This document shows positions 1 through 6,520 of a DNA stretch of 6,520 bases, piece after piece. Every line of letters begins with the position of its first letter. The first letter of the stretch is position 1. The translations under genes were made by a program, and so were the position numbers. This DNA is from UBA4661 sp002405405 (GTDB taxonomy: Bacteria; Bacteroidota; Ignavibacteria; Kapaibacteriales; UBA4661): the NCBI GenBank assembly GCA_036847245.1, contig DAIUAL010000196.1, positions 1 through 6,520 on the forward strand, written 5' to 3'. The notes beneath the pieces are model-generated. The model made no database searches, was not told the origin of the DNA, and saw nothing but the letters and a program-made list of their open reading frames with translations.

Positions 1-146
1 GTTTCTCGAAGGTGCTCTGTTTTAATATTTTGTTCGGAAATATCGTGAGCAATGCTCCCGACGCACAATTCACCGAATTTATTGTAAAATTCTACTGACT
101 GACCATGAAATGCGGCTATCGTACCGTCAGCTTTGGTGATCTAAAC
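1..146 (-). pseudogene. In-frame continuation of the PAS domain after two stop codons (partial)
   Basis: Reading on in the same frame past the TAA at 149-147 gives one codon (GTT), then a second stop, TAG (143-141), then 46 open codons to the window edge. These encode ITKADGTIAAFHG, then a beta-rich segment, then VGSIAHDISEQNIKTEHLRE. This is the usual second half of a PAS domain: the KADG turn, the final strands and the DISEQ exit motif that leads into a signalling helix. It is clearly the missing half of the upstream PAS domain rather than a new gene, and I see no start codon of its own before ITKADG. The continuation probably leads beyond the window into an output domain, often a histidine kinase in such proteins, but that is inference. 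Confidence 0.7.
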
Positions 147-824
147 TTACCCTACGTACCCGACAGGATTCATATTCATGCGAAGAATCTTCACCCACCG
201 CAGATTTGATTGCACAAAGAAATCATCCGCATTTCTGCCCACCAATTCACTGCGGGTGCGCTGCAAGATCGAACATACAATAGAATTAACCGCAAGAATG
301 GTTCGAGTACGAGCACTAACAATAATGGCGACCTCAGTTGTATTCTCGAACATTTGATAAAATGCTTCCAAACTCGCTTGTTGTCGTTCTTTGTCAGCAA
401 TGTCTTGTCGTTTTTGCAACACTTTTTCAGCGCACTGCTGAACAGCATCGAAGAGCTGTTGTGCATAAACCGGCTTAATGAGATAACTATCAATACCGAT
501 ATCGATAAAATCGATAAATGTATGCGAATCCTGCATAACGCTACATACAATAATAGCATGTTCGGGATCGACCTGACGTATTTTCCGAGCTAACTCTACA
601 CCATTAGAAACAGGCATTTGGACATCAATAAGTGTAATGTCAGGCTTGTCGCTGAGATACATCGCGTACCCTTCTTCACCATTTTCAGCTTCAACAACAT
701 CTTCAACTATCGTACTCAGCGTTGTACGAATATAAGTCCTTACCGAGCGATCATCATCAACACAGAGGATCTTGATCGGAAGTTTGACAGCAGGAATAGT
801 AAATTTTGATGAGAGAAAAGACAT
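147..824 (-). CDS. Response regulator receiver domain with truncated PAS domain (likely 5' part of a broken gene)
   Basis: The first 225 codons encode a CheY-like receiver followed by the start of a PAS sensor domain. Receiver hallmarks are visible: the acidic triad D23-D24-D25, the phospho-acceptor D67 in LIDVQMP, S95 in VCSVM and the conserved lysine K117 in LIKP. A charged, probably helical linker (about 120-150) leads to a PAS start near AFYQMFENTTEVAIIV (about 154-168), running to VGRNADDFF. The reading frame stops at TAA (149-147) inside the PAS fold, but the rest of the domain continues in the same frame downstream (see the entry for 1-146). In the receiver family this layout usually belongs to a cytoplasmic signalling protein, often a hybrid histidine kinase; no kinase or output domain is visible here. 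The start at 824 is the only ATG that keeps the whole receiver. It has no Shine-Dalgarno, only a pyrimidine tract. The receiver assignment is firm; whether a functional protein is made is uncertain. Confidence 0.85.
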   Translation of the reverse strand: MSFLSSKFTIPAVKLPIKILCVDDDRSVRTYIRTTLSTIVEDVVEAENGEEGYAMYLSDKPDITLIDVQMPVSNGVELARKIRQVDPEHAIIVCSVMQDSHTFIDFIDIGIDSYLIKPVYAQQLFDAVQQCAEKVLQKRQDIADKERQQASLEAFYQMFENTTEVAIIVSARTRTILAVNSIVCSILQRTRSELVGRNADDFFVQSNLRWVKILRMNMNPVGYVG

Positions 825-825
825 A

Positions 826-832
826 GGGAGGG
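826..832 (+). promoter_or_regulatory. Strong Shine-Dalgarno-like site GGGAGGG before a 20-codon ORF
   Basis: GGGAGGG contains the full GGAGG anti-16S complement (827-831), with 9 nt between it and the ATG at 841. It is the best ribosome-binding site seen in the window, since the larger genes have none of this quality. On the other strand the same bases form a pyrimidine tract directly before the response regulator start codon, so the match could be accidental. Confidence 0.35.
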
Positions 833-840
833 TGACAACA

Positions 841-903
841 ATGAAAAAACAACACGTAAGTTACATTCTGTCTGTATGTTTGTCAATCACTAAAACTAAG
901 TAG
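841..903 (+). CDS. Possible 20-residue small ORF upstream of the TRIC channel gene
   Basis: ATG at 841 opens a frame reading MKKQHVSYILSVCLSITKTK, ending at TAG (901-903). A strong Shine-Dalgarno-like GGAGG lies 9 nt upstream. The peptide has two lysines at the start, a short hydrophobic middle and a basic end, so it looks like a truncated signal-type or leader peptide; I recognise no family. The ORF is in the same frame as the channel gene: after the TAG, nine sense codons lead to the ATG at 931. It could be a translated leader, the remnant of a longer N-terminus, or chance. The gap to 931 is 27 nt. Confidence 0.25.
   Translation: MKKQHVSYILSVCLSITKTK
858..886 (-). promoter_or_regulatory. 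Candidate sigma70-type promoter for the response regulator gene
   Basis: On the minus strand a perfect TTGACA (886-881) is followed after exactly 17 nt by TAACTT (863-858), which keeps the T, A and final T that matter most in a -10 box. Transcription would begin near position 851, about 27 nt before the response regulator ATG at 824. The site lies in the 106-bp divergent gap. The -10 box is imperfect, and the FCB group often uses a different housekeeping consensus, so this remains a candidate. Confidence 0.4.
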
Positions 904-930
904 ATCGCTGTATTTTTTGCTGATTCCATT

Positions 931-1677
931 ATGCCTTTTCTAGAAATTACCGCTAACATGGTACAGTGTGCTTTGCTTGTTAATCTGTCGCTCGGATTCA
1001 TAGGTTCACTTATGACGACATTGCTTCAGACATGGAATGAATTACCTATCACAACTTTCATTTTGATCATTGATATTGTCGGCACATTTACATTCGCTGT
1101 TTCGGGTGCGCTGGCTGCAATGGAAAAAAAACTTGATCCCTTTGGAGTATTGATTATTTCATTCGTTTCGTCTGTTGGAGGTGGAACACTCCGCGATATA
1201 TTAGTAGGAAAATTTCCGGTATGGTGGATTAACAACGAACAAGCTACACTTGTAGTTCTTGTCGGAGCATGTGTAGGCTTGTTTTTTGGTAAACAAGTAC
1301 AACGCTTTACATCGCTTTTGACAATTTTTGATGCCTGGGGATTAGGTTTATTTACGATGGTTGGTATTGAAATTGCCCTTCAGAAAAATCTTAGCATTGG
1401 TATTTGTATTGCACTCGGCACTATCACCGCATGTTTTGGAGGAGTAACACGCGATGTTTTACTTAACAATGTACCGATCATTTTTCGAAAAGAAATTTAC
1501 GCTACTGTATCAATTATCGGCGGTATCGTTTATTTCGTTATGCGTGAAATCTTCGATATGAAATCTTTCACAGCTAAAGTGTTCTGTATTGTTCTCATTT
1601 TCGTCCTTCGCATGATTGTGGTGCGCAAGAACATTGCCCTACCTGATTTTTATCGAAGCTGGAACAAAAAAGAATGA
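931..1677 (+). CDS. TRIC-type (UPF0126) seven-helix cation channel family protein
   Basis: This is an inner-membrane protein of the bacterial trimeric intracellular cation channel family (UPF0126; E. coli YadS and YicG are relatives), expected to conduct monovalent cations such as K+. The family's internal duplication is visible: DIVGTFTFAVSG (48-59) matches DAWGLGLFTMVG (134-145), and GGGTLRD (83-89) matches GGVTRD (170-175); these glycines kink the pore helices. Seven hydrophobic segments can be counted from about residue 40 to 231, followed by a short basic tail. The start is uncertain. Family members are usually near 205 residues, and all seven helices lie after the in-frame ATG at 1012 (residue 28), which has AGGT about 8 nt upstream; that start gives 221 residues. 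The ATG at 931 adds an extra hydrophobic stretch and has no ribosome site. The gene is divergent from the response regulator and convergent with the next gene. Confidence 0.92.
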   Translation: MPFLEITANMVQCALLVNLSLGFIGSLMTTLLQTWNELPITTFILIIDIVGTFTFAVSGALAAMEKKLDPFGVLIISFVSSVGGGTLRDILVGKFPVWWINNEQATLVVLVGACVGLFFGKQVQRFTSLLTIFDAWGLGLFTMVGIEIALQKNLSIGICIALGTITACFGGVTRDVLLNNVPIIFRKEIYATVSIIGGIVYFVMREIFDMKSFTAKVFCIVLIFVLRMIVVRKNIALPDFYRSWNKKE

Positions 1678-1689
1678 ACTACGCCTATC

Positions 1690-4185
1690 TCAATTCTTTG
1701 GATATACGATCGCAATAATTTCATCAGTGGCAAGACCATTCATGCCCTCAAATCGAGGAATGATTTTATAGCTGTATATCTTACCTGCCTCTAATGTTTG
1801 CTTAAACTGCGTTGTAGCACGCCCAAGGCTGCCAACTTCCTGATAACCACTGCCCACGCCACTCATTGTGCGTTCTTCTCGGACAATACTGTATCCTTGC
1901 AACTCTTCATGCACAAGCGGATCCCACACAAGCGTAATATCCAAACCATCATAGCGAATAACAGCATTCATTGGTTGCAAATGGACTCGCGATGTAATCG
2001 GCTCGGTTGGTACAACCAATCCTACATTTTTTTCACTTGTTAAATTTGATTCCTGATCAAGAATATCAACCATCGTATACGCATACTTATATGCTTTATC
2101 GCCTGATGCAAGCGAATCTACATAACCTGCCTGCATTAAAAGTTCTTTGTTCACTTTCTCCCAAGTGGTCGTGCCACGCTCCTGACGATACACATTAAAC
2201 CCTTTGATATGCGATGAGTTTCGTTGATGTGCAAACCATTCAATCTCAACGCCCTTGCTTGTACGTGCTGCATGCCATGTCGTTTTGGGTGTGCCGACAT
2301 TTTTCACCGCCGGTGGACGTACTTCAATTGCTTCGCCAAACTGTCCATTGACATAGCTGACATTTTGTGCCATGACACGGTACAAGTATGTGCTGTATTG
2401 ATCGACCGCTGTTGTGGTATCGGTAAAACTTTCTCCATCAACACGACCGCCGCCCACTCCGAACCATGATTTTCCGCCATCAGTCGAACGCTCGATAAAG
2501 TAGCCATTCGGAGCATACGGTTCATTTGCCGGTTTCTCCCATGATAATTTTACACATCCACGTATTTGTGTAGTTGTGTTTACTGTGCCTTTTTTGCTAT
2601 CGGGACGTTGAACAGCAACAATCTCTGCTTCATCTAAACTGCCCACTTGTGTGGCAAGTGCAGGATTAGTATTCATGGCTTGTTTCAATGCTCCAATCGA
2701 TGCAAAACGTAATGGTGCTTGCTCTTGTACATTTACCGAAGAATTCTTTGGTTGAACTTCGATGAAAGATTCAGCTTTTACTCCTGCCGGTGGTTTGCTG
2801 GGAACTGTATATTCAAACCACTTGAAGTAATATGCTGACTCCGGTGACTTCGTGCCATCGACATAAACGTTCTGCATCTTGTAATAGTAGTAGTTATTCG
2901 GCTGTACGTCCGTGTCCACATATTTCTGTTCACCGAAGGACAATTCAGCTACTTTCGTGAATGGTTTATCAGGACTCATTGAACGATAGACAATCATTTT
3001 ATCATAGTAGTTTTTCTTGGTGTTTTTGCTCCACGATACACTCACTTCCTTATTGGTTGCAGTAAGTTCGCAATCACTGATCAATGGCAGATTTTTGCGG
3101 TCCAACGCAAGAATCTTTCCGGTCGTTATTGGTGCTTCTTCATTCAAATAGTAATCCATTGCTATGATTTTATACTCATAGTAATTCTCCAACATAATCG
3201 TTGTATCCGAAAACGTCATCAACGACCGACTCTTGGTAATGCCATTACCCGGTACGTTTGCCATCTCACCTGCTATCATATTTCCTACTTCTTGAAACTC
3301 CCCTCCATTGATCGAGCGCAGTACTTTAAACCCATATACTTTTTCACTTGGAAAAAACTCCCACGATAAACTTCCTGTTCCTTCTTTCAAATCAAACTTC
3401 TTCCGTAACTCGATCACAGCTTGCTCTGATGAAGTTGCACGTGGGCTAAACTCATTCTGCATATTGAGAACCGATACACTCGGCAGTACCTGTGCATTGA
3501 TTGAGCGTGGCGTAACCTCGCCCCGTGGTTGCAACTCTTGCTCTCCGGCTCCGGTTGTCATGGCACTAGCATATTGATATGCTACGCCTGCTTGTGCTGT
3601 CGAGTCAATAAATGCAAGTCCTAATAGTGGCAGATTCGTTGCATCAAAAAGAAGCATTCCTAAATCACCGAGCGAACCGCTTGCTGAAATTGCATTCCAG
3701 AACTGAATATTGCTTTTCATGGATTGCGCCATCGAGGATATTGTTCCTTTATTCGACCGCGCCAAAAATTGTTGATACCCATCTAAAAATCGCTCACCAC
3801 GTGTAGCAAGAATTTTCTGCGTTGTCCACATGCGAATCGGCTCTTGATTGAGTTTTTGCCATGTGGTTTCTCCGACTTTACGGCGATACACATTTTGCCC
3901 GATGGACAATGAGCTCCCGATACTTCGTTGGGTATTATCCTCTGCCGGAATGAGATCGAACCCCAAGGGCACAACTACGCCACCTAACCCTATACGTGCA
4001 GTGGTACCAATGCGTTTAAGAAAGAAATCGGATATGCTTTTGTTCGCTTCTTGTGCATGAAGCAGAGTACCGCCGAAAACAACCGACAGTAAACATAGTA
4101 CCACGACATGTTGCGCTATATACTTGCTGTGAGAAGTTATACCGGTATGTTTTGTTTTCCTGCAAAATATTGCCTGCGATTTCAT
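1690..4185 (-). CDS. Exported multi-domain fibronectin type III-like protein
   Basis: The 831-residue product begins with a signal peptide: a basic stretch of about 25 residues, then the hydrophobic core HVVVLCLLSVVFGGTLL, with likely cleavage near LHA-QEANK (about 44-45). The mature chain contains repeated FN3-like modules, each with a W or V strand core, a V-x-R or Y-x-R strand and a late Y-x-Y strand. Approximate spans are 265-361, 370-462, 540-625, 635-728 and 738-829. A sixth seems split: YRRKVGETTWQKLN (100-113) and FIDSTAQAGVAYQYASA (192-208) are separated by a mostly helical stretch. Such modules usually mediate protein or carbohydrate contacts outside the cell. No transmembrane anchor, lipobox or enzyme motif is visible, and the chain ends right after the last module with no obvious type IX sorting domain. 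I chose ATG 4185 (GGAT is about 7 nt upstream); ATG 4197 is nearly as good. The longer GTG frame at 4329 overlaps the upstream gene by 74 nt and hides the signal peptide. Probably co-transcribed with the upstream gene. Confidence 0.85.
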   Translation of the reverse strand: MKSQAIFCRKTKHTGITSHSKYIAQHVVVLCLLSVVFGGTLLHAQEANKSISDFFLKRIGTTARIGLGGVVVPLGFDLIPAEDNTQRSIGSSLSIGQNVYRRKVGETTWQKLNQEPIRMWTTQKILATRGERFLDGYQQFLARSNKGTISSMAQSMKSNIQFWNAISASGSLGDLGMLLFDATNLPLLGLAFIDSTAQAGVAYQYASAMTTGAGEQELQPRGEVTPRSINAQVLPSVSVLNMQNEFSPRATSSEQAVIELRKKFDLKEGTGSLSWEFFPSEKVYGFKVLRSINGGEFQEVGNMIAGEMANVPGNGITKSRSLMTFSDTTIMLENYYEYKIIAMDYYLNEEAPITTGKILALDRKNLPLISDCELTATNKEVSVSWSKNTKKNYYDKMIVYRSMSPDKPFTKVAELSFGEQKYVDTDVQPNNYYYYKMQNVYVDGTKSPESAYYFKWFEYTVPSKPPAGVKAESFIEVQPKNSSVNVQEQAPLRFASIGALKQAMNTNPALATQVGSLDEAEIVAVQRPDSKKGTVNTTTQIRGCVKLSWEKPANEPYAPNGYFIERSTDGGKSWFGVGGGRVDGESFTDTTTAVDQYSTYLYRVMAQNVSYVNGQFGEAIEVRPPAVKNVGTPKTTWHAARTSKGVEIEWFAHQRNSSHIKGFNVYRQERGTTTWEKVNKELLMQAGYVDSLASGDKAYKYAYTMVDILDQESNLTSEKNVGLVVPTEPITSRVHLQPMNAVIRYDGLDITLVWDPLVHEELQGYSIVREERTMSGVGSGYQEVGSLGRATTQFKQTLEAGKIYSYKIIPRFEGMNGLATDEIIAIVYPKN

Positions 4186-4255
4186 ATTAGTATCCATAAG
4201 ATGACGTGAGAATATCGTTTTTATGTGTTCAGTGTGGGTATCATCGTGTTGTATA

Positions 4256-6520
4256 TCACCTGTCAAAACTATAGGTAAAACCACTTGATGTCGTGTACTT
4301 AGCTTTTGCACTGAGATCCAAGCATCCACTCACACCCCATCGGCACCAATCATTACATCCGCACCAATCACCAATACCACCTTGCATTTTGACTGTACCA
4401 CTGAGATCTAAAGAAAGTTGCTTACTCGAGAAGACATAGCTGAATGCTCCTTTCACATCAACGGTTGCTGATACTCGGGCAAACGATTTTTTATAAACCC
4501 AAACATCAATACCACCATCGAAGTATGCAGACCCATAAAATTTAAAGCTCCCACCTACGCTCACGGTGTTGATATCAAGCGTAAATCCATAGCTTACTTT
4601 TGCACCAAAATTCACATAAATAATGGCACTGAAGCTCTTGTTAAAATCAATCAGCGTTTGATTCCAATCGACAAACAGTCGATTCTCTTTGTCATCGCGC
4701 TTTAACAGGAATTTACCGTTGGCTCTTGCCAAACCGAGAACATTATAAGCCGCTGTTGCATCAATAAGAAGTTTACCTTTGGGGAAATCAATACTCAGAT
4801 TTACATCGGCAGTTGCAGTTACCGCTCCCAAGAGAGTTGCATTCATCTTGATAGAACCGTCTAATGTACGATTAGTAAAGTTGATCTTGAGACTCGCCTG
4901 ACCGATTTCTTGGCTTAAGCCCCAGCCGCGGACAGTTGCAGTACCTGCTATTTCAAACTCTACGCCACCGACACCGCCAAAGCGAAAATTACCCGTAACA
5001 TCAAGATTCATCCCGGGCTTACCATTTAATTCATCACGTGGCGAGAAGACAGAAATAATCGTACCGATGCCGACATCCCATCGTCCTGTACTTGCATCGT
5101 TAGGATTCGTCTGTTTGTAAGCAATACTACCACTGACTTGTTCCAAGAATGTTGGCGGTGTCTGAGAAAGAGGGATACCGGGCATTCTCGACACCTTCAT
5201 GCCAAATTTGAAATTAAACTGATCTGCGTAGGTAAACTCCACACCAAACCCGATCTTTTGCGCTCCTTGTGTAATGGCAATTTCACCCAATCCGCTCCAT
5301 GTTAGTGTATCGTTCAAATTGCTAAACCCAACACCGATTTTTCCCTCAAATTTTCCCTTGGCAAATTCACAGGCAAGCTCTCCTTTCAATCGGCGTAATC
5401 CAGTATCATCAAAGGCAAGATCACTAAGAGTAGCCGATACACCTTTTGGTAAACTCAATTCCAACCCACCTTCAATAGCTATGAGCTTGGAAGCAGAACC
5501 ATACGTAATACTTTTAATTTCAATACCTACAGGCGATTTATCAGGATCACCACCTTTTTTTGCTGGGAACTTAAATGCAAACTTTACTTGCATTTCTGCT
5601 TCGATATTGCCGGTCGAATCTACTTTGAGTTTCGTAGGAATATTAAGGCTTAATCCGAGAGGCAAACCAACCCCTAAAAAACCCTCTCCCTCGATGGTAT
5701 AATTCGTCGTACGCCCCGTTGCTTTATCCTCTATCTCTTGAAAGGCAAACCATTTTCCGCTAGAGGACATCCCAATTTTTCCGGTAGAAGTATTCTGCAA
5801 TTCCAACTCCGTATTCCCCACACTCCATCCATCGGTCTCATTGTATGCAACGGTAAAACGTCTGATAGAAAATTGTAGTGGATCCGTAAACCCTCGTGCA
5901 TTAACGCTTACTCGACCCGGGAATTGAAAACCTGATGATGTAATCTGCCCATCGCCGAATGCTATACGAATAACGGGCGGTATCCCACCATTCCTTGTTC
6001 TCCACGCCCCAATTCGAGTGATGTCAGGAATAGAAACATTGGGGGTGAACGTATTTCCGGTTCTGCTAAACTGAAATCGGATATTTACTCTTGTCAGTTC
6101 TGAATTTGGCACCGATATTTGCACTGTTCCTTGCAGATTTAAGGAAGCAGTTCCTACTGAAACAGTAACCGGGGAAATTGCCCCAAATGTAAATCCATAC
6201 AGCTTCCATGTAAGCGAATCTTGATTCGTCACCACCAATGCGTTCGCTATTCGTGGGTTGGCATTTGCTACCTCTTGGGCGACGATTGCAGGAATCAATC
6301 GACTACCACCACCGGATAAGGTTTCACCTTGTGCAAGTCCAAGTTCAAGCGAATCAGTAACGGCAGAATTGTTCACATTATAGTTGCGAAGATAGCTGTC
6401 GATGTTTAGCAGAATGCGGGCGCGAATACTCCCTGGACGTAAGCCATTTGCCATTGCCGGAAGCGGTTGATCGCGCCGAATCCGCAACGGACCTTGCGAA
6501 TTCCTTAGCGTTGCATTTAC
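4256..6520 (-). CDS. Large beta-strand-rich protein of unknown function, C-terminal part (5' end outside the window)
   Basis: The frame is open from the right edge (first full codon 6520-6518) to TGA at 4258-4256, giving 754 visible residues. A TTG at 6487 could be read as a start, but coding continues upstream (VNATLRNSQGP), so the gene starts beyond the window. I do not recognise a family. Almost the whole chain is alternating polar/hydrophobic beta-strand sequence with many G, N, D and T turns, such as VSVGTASLNLQGTVQIS and ATADVNLSIDFPKGKLLID. Helix-forming sequence occurs mainly near the start (IPAIVAQEVANANPRIANAL). The regular strand-turn pattern resembles long extracytoplasmic beta-solenoid, beta-groove (AsmA/TamB-like) or barrel architectures, but no signature proves one. 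Near the C-terminus four cysteines lie within 14 residues (visible residues 720, 722, 726, 733) in an otherwise almost cysteine-free chain. With the exported FN3 protein 70 bp downstream, a cell-surface or secreted role is likely by inference. Confidence 0.8.
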   Translation of the reverse strand, partial: VNATLRNSQGPLRIRRDQPLPAMANGLRPGSIRARILLNIDSYLRNYNVNNSAVTDSLELGLAQGETLSGGGSRLIPAIVAQEVANANPRIANALVVTNQDSLTWKLYGFTFGAISPVTVSVGTASLNLQGTVQISVPNSELTRVNIRFQFSRTGNTFTPNVSIPDITRIGAWRTRNGGIPPVIRIAFGDGQITSSGFQFPGRVSVNARGFTDPLQFSIRRFTVAYNETDGWSVGNTELELQNTSTGKIGMSSSGKWFAFQEIEDKATGRTTNYTIEGEGFLGVGLPLGLSLNIPTKLKVDSTGNIEAEMQVKFAFKFPAKKGGDPDKSPVGIEIKSITYGSASKLIAIEGGLELSLPKGVSATLSDLAFDDTGLRRLKGELACEFAKGKFEGKIGVGFSNLNDTLTWSGLGEIAITQGAQKIGFGVEFTYADQFNFKFGMKVSRMPGIPLSQTPPTFLEQVSGSIAYKQTNPNDASTGRWDVGIGTIISVFSPRDELNGKPGMNLDVTGNFRFGGVGGVEFEIAGTATVRGWGLSQEIGQASLKINFTNRTLDGSIKMNATLLGAVTATADVNLSIDFPKGKLLIDATAAYNVLGLARANGKFLLKRDDKENRLFVDWNQTLIDFNKSFSAIIYVNFGAKVSYGFTLDINTVSVGGSFKFYGSAYFDGGIDVWVYKKSFARVSATVDVKGAFSYVFSSKQLSLDLSGTVKMQGGIGDWCGCNDWCRWGVSGCLDLSAKAKYTTSSGFTYSFDR

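Noticed and set aside
875..882. TATGTTTG, a full match to the Bacteroidota -7 element TAnnTTTG, facing the channel gene
   Set aside because: No TTTG or TTG element is found at the expected distance upstream (about 853-857), and an 8-mer with two free positions is common by chance in AT-rich DNA.
141..903. Stop codon reassignment, because TAA and TAG interrupt plausible frames at 149-147, 143-141 and 901-903 while the three complete gene ends use TGA
   Set aside because: The two long genes span about 1,580 codons with no internal TAA or TAG. If these were sense codons, several would be expected.
1669..1699. Bidirectional terminator between the converging channel and FN3 genes
   Set aside because: The inverted repeat AAAGAAT/ATTCTTT is 7 bp of almost only A-T pairs with a 17-nt loop, and it lies inside both coding ends. 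Too weak to call.
2224..2525. Overlapping ORFs of 73-81 codons on both strands inside the FN3 gene
   Set aside because: They have no recognisable domains and lie wholly within a convincing long gene in another frame.
4180..4290. Internal promoter before the FN3 gene (TTGACA at the end of the upstream gene, TATACA shortly after)
   Set aside because: The two elements are only 5 nt apart, and neither has a good partner at about 17 nt spacing.
4186..4329. N-terminal extension of the FN3 protein from a GTG at 4329
   Set aside because: It overlaps the coding end of the upstream gene by 74 nt, adds 48 residues with no family character before a clear signal peptide, and has no ribosome site. ATG 4185 or 4197 is far more likely.
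5274..5702. Plus-strand 142-codon ORF antisense to the beta-rich gene
   Set aside because: The proline- and serine-rich translation is what antisense reading of glycine- and strand-rich codons gives; no ribosome site or domain is visible.
6485..6487. TTG at 6487 as start of the beta-rich protein
   Set aside because: The same frame is open upstream to the window edge with similar sequence, and no signal peptide follows the TTG, so the gene is simply cut by the window.

Overview
The window comes from a bacterial chromosome of modest, AT-leaning composition. It has no rRNA, tRNA, CRISPR array, insertion sequence or phage gene that I can see. Two things suggest, without proving, a member of the Bacteroidota/Chlorobiota (FCB) group, for example an ignavibacterial or kapabacterial lineage: very large secreted beta-rich and fibronectin-type-III proteins, and start codons mostly without a clear Shine-Dalgarno sequence. 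No gene here fixes the taxonomy.

Layout, left to right. (1) Positions 1-824, minus strand: a receiver-domain response regulator joined to a PAS domain. The PAS frame is cut by two stop codons one codon apart (TAA at 149-147, TAG at 143-141). The same frame then stays open to the window edge and carries the expected end of the PAS domain. The gene is therefore either a recent pseudogene or affected by sequence errors. (2) Positions 825-930: a short divergent intergenic region. It holds a good sigma70-like promoter facing the response regulator and, on the plus strand, a strong ribosome-binding site followed by a 20-codon ORF. (3) Positions 931-1677, plus strand: a TRIC-type (UPF0126) seven-helix cation channel. 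(4) Positions 1690-4185, minus strand: an exported 831-residue protein of tandem fibronectin-III-like domains. It converges on the channel gene with only 12 bp between the two stop codons. (5) Positions 4256-6520, minus strand: the last 754 codons of a larger beta-strand-rich protein, cut by the right edge, ending in a tight cysteine cluster.

The two large minus-strand genes are about 70 bp apart in the same direction and probably form one transcription unit coding for cell-surface or secreted structural proteins. The channel and the signalling gene are divergently arranged and show no evident functional link to that pair. The best leads are the double stop in the PAS domain, the C-terminal cysteine cluster, the fibronectin domain that seems split by a helical insertion, and the well-placed ribosome site in front of the tiny ORF.
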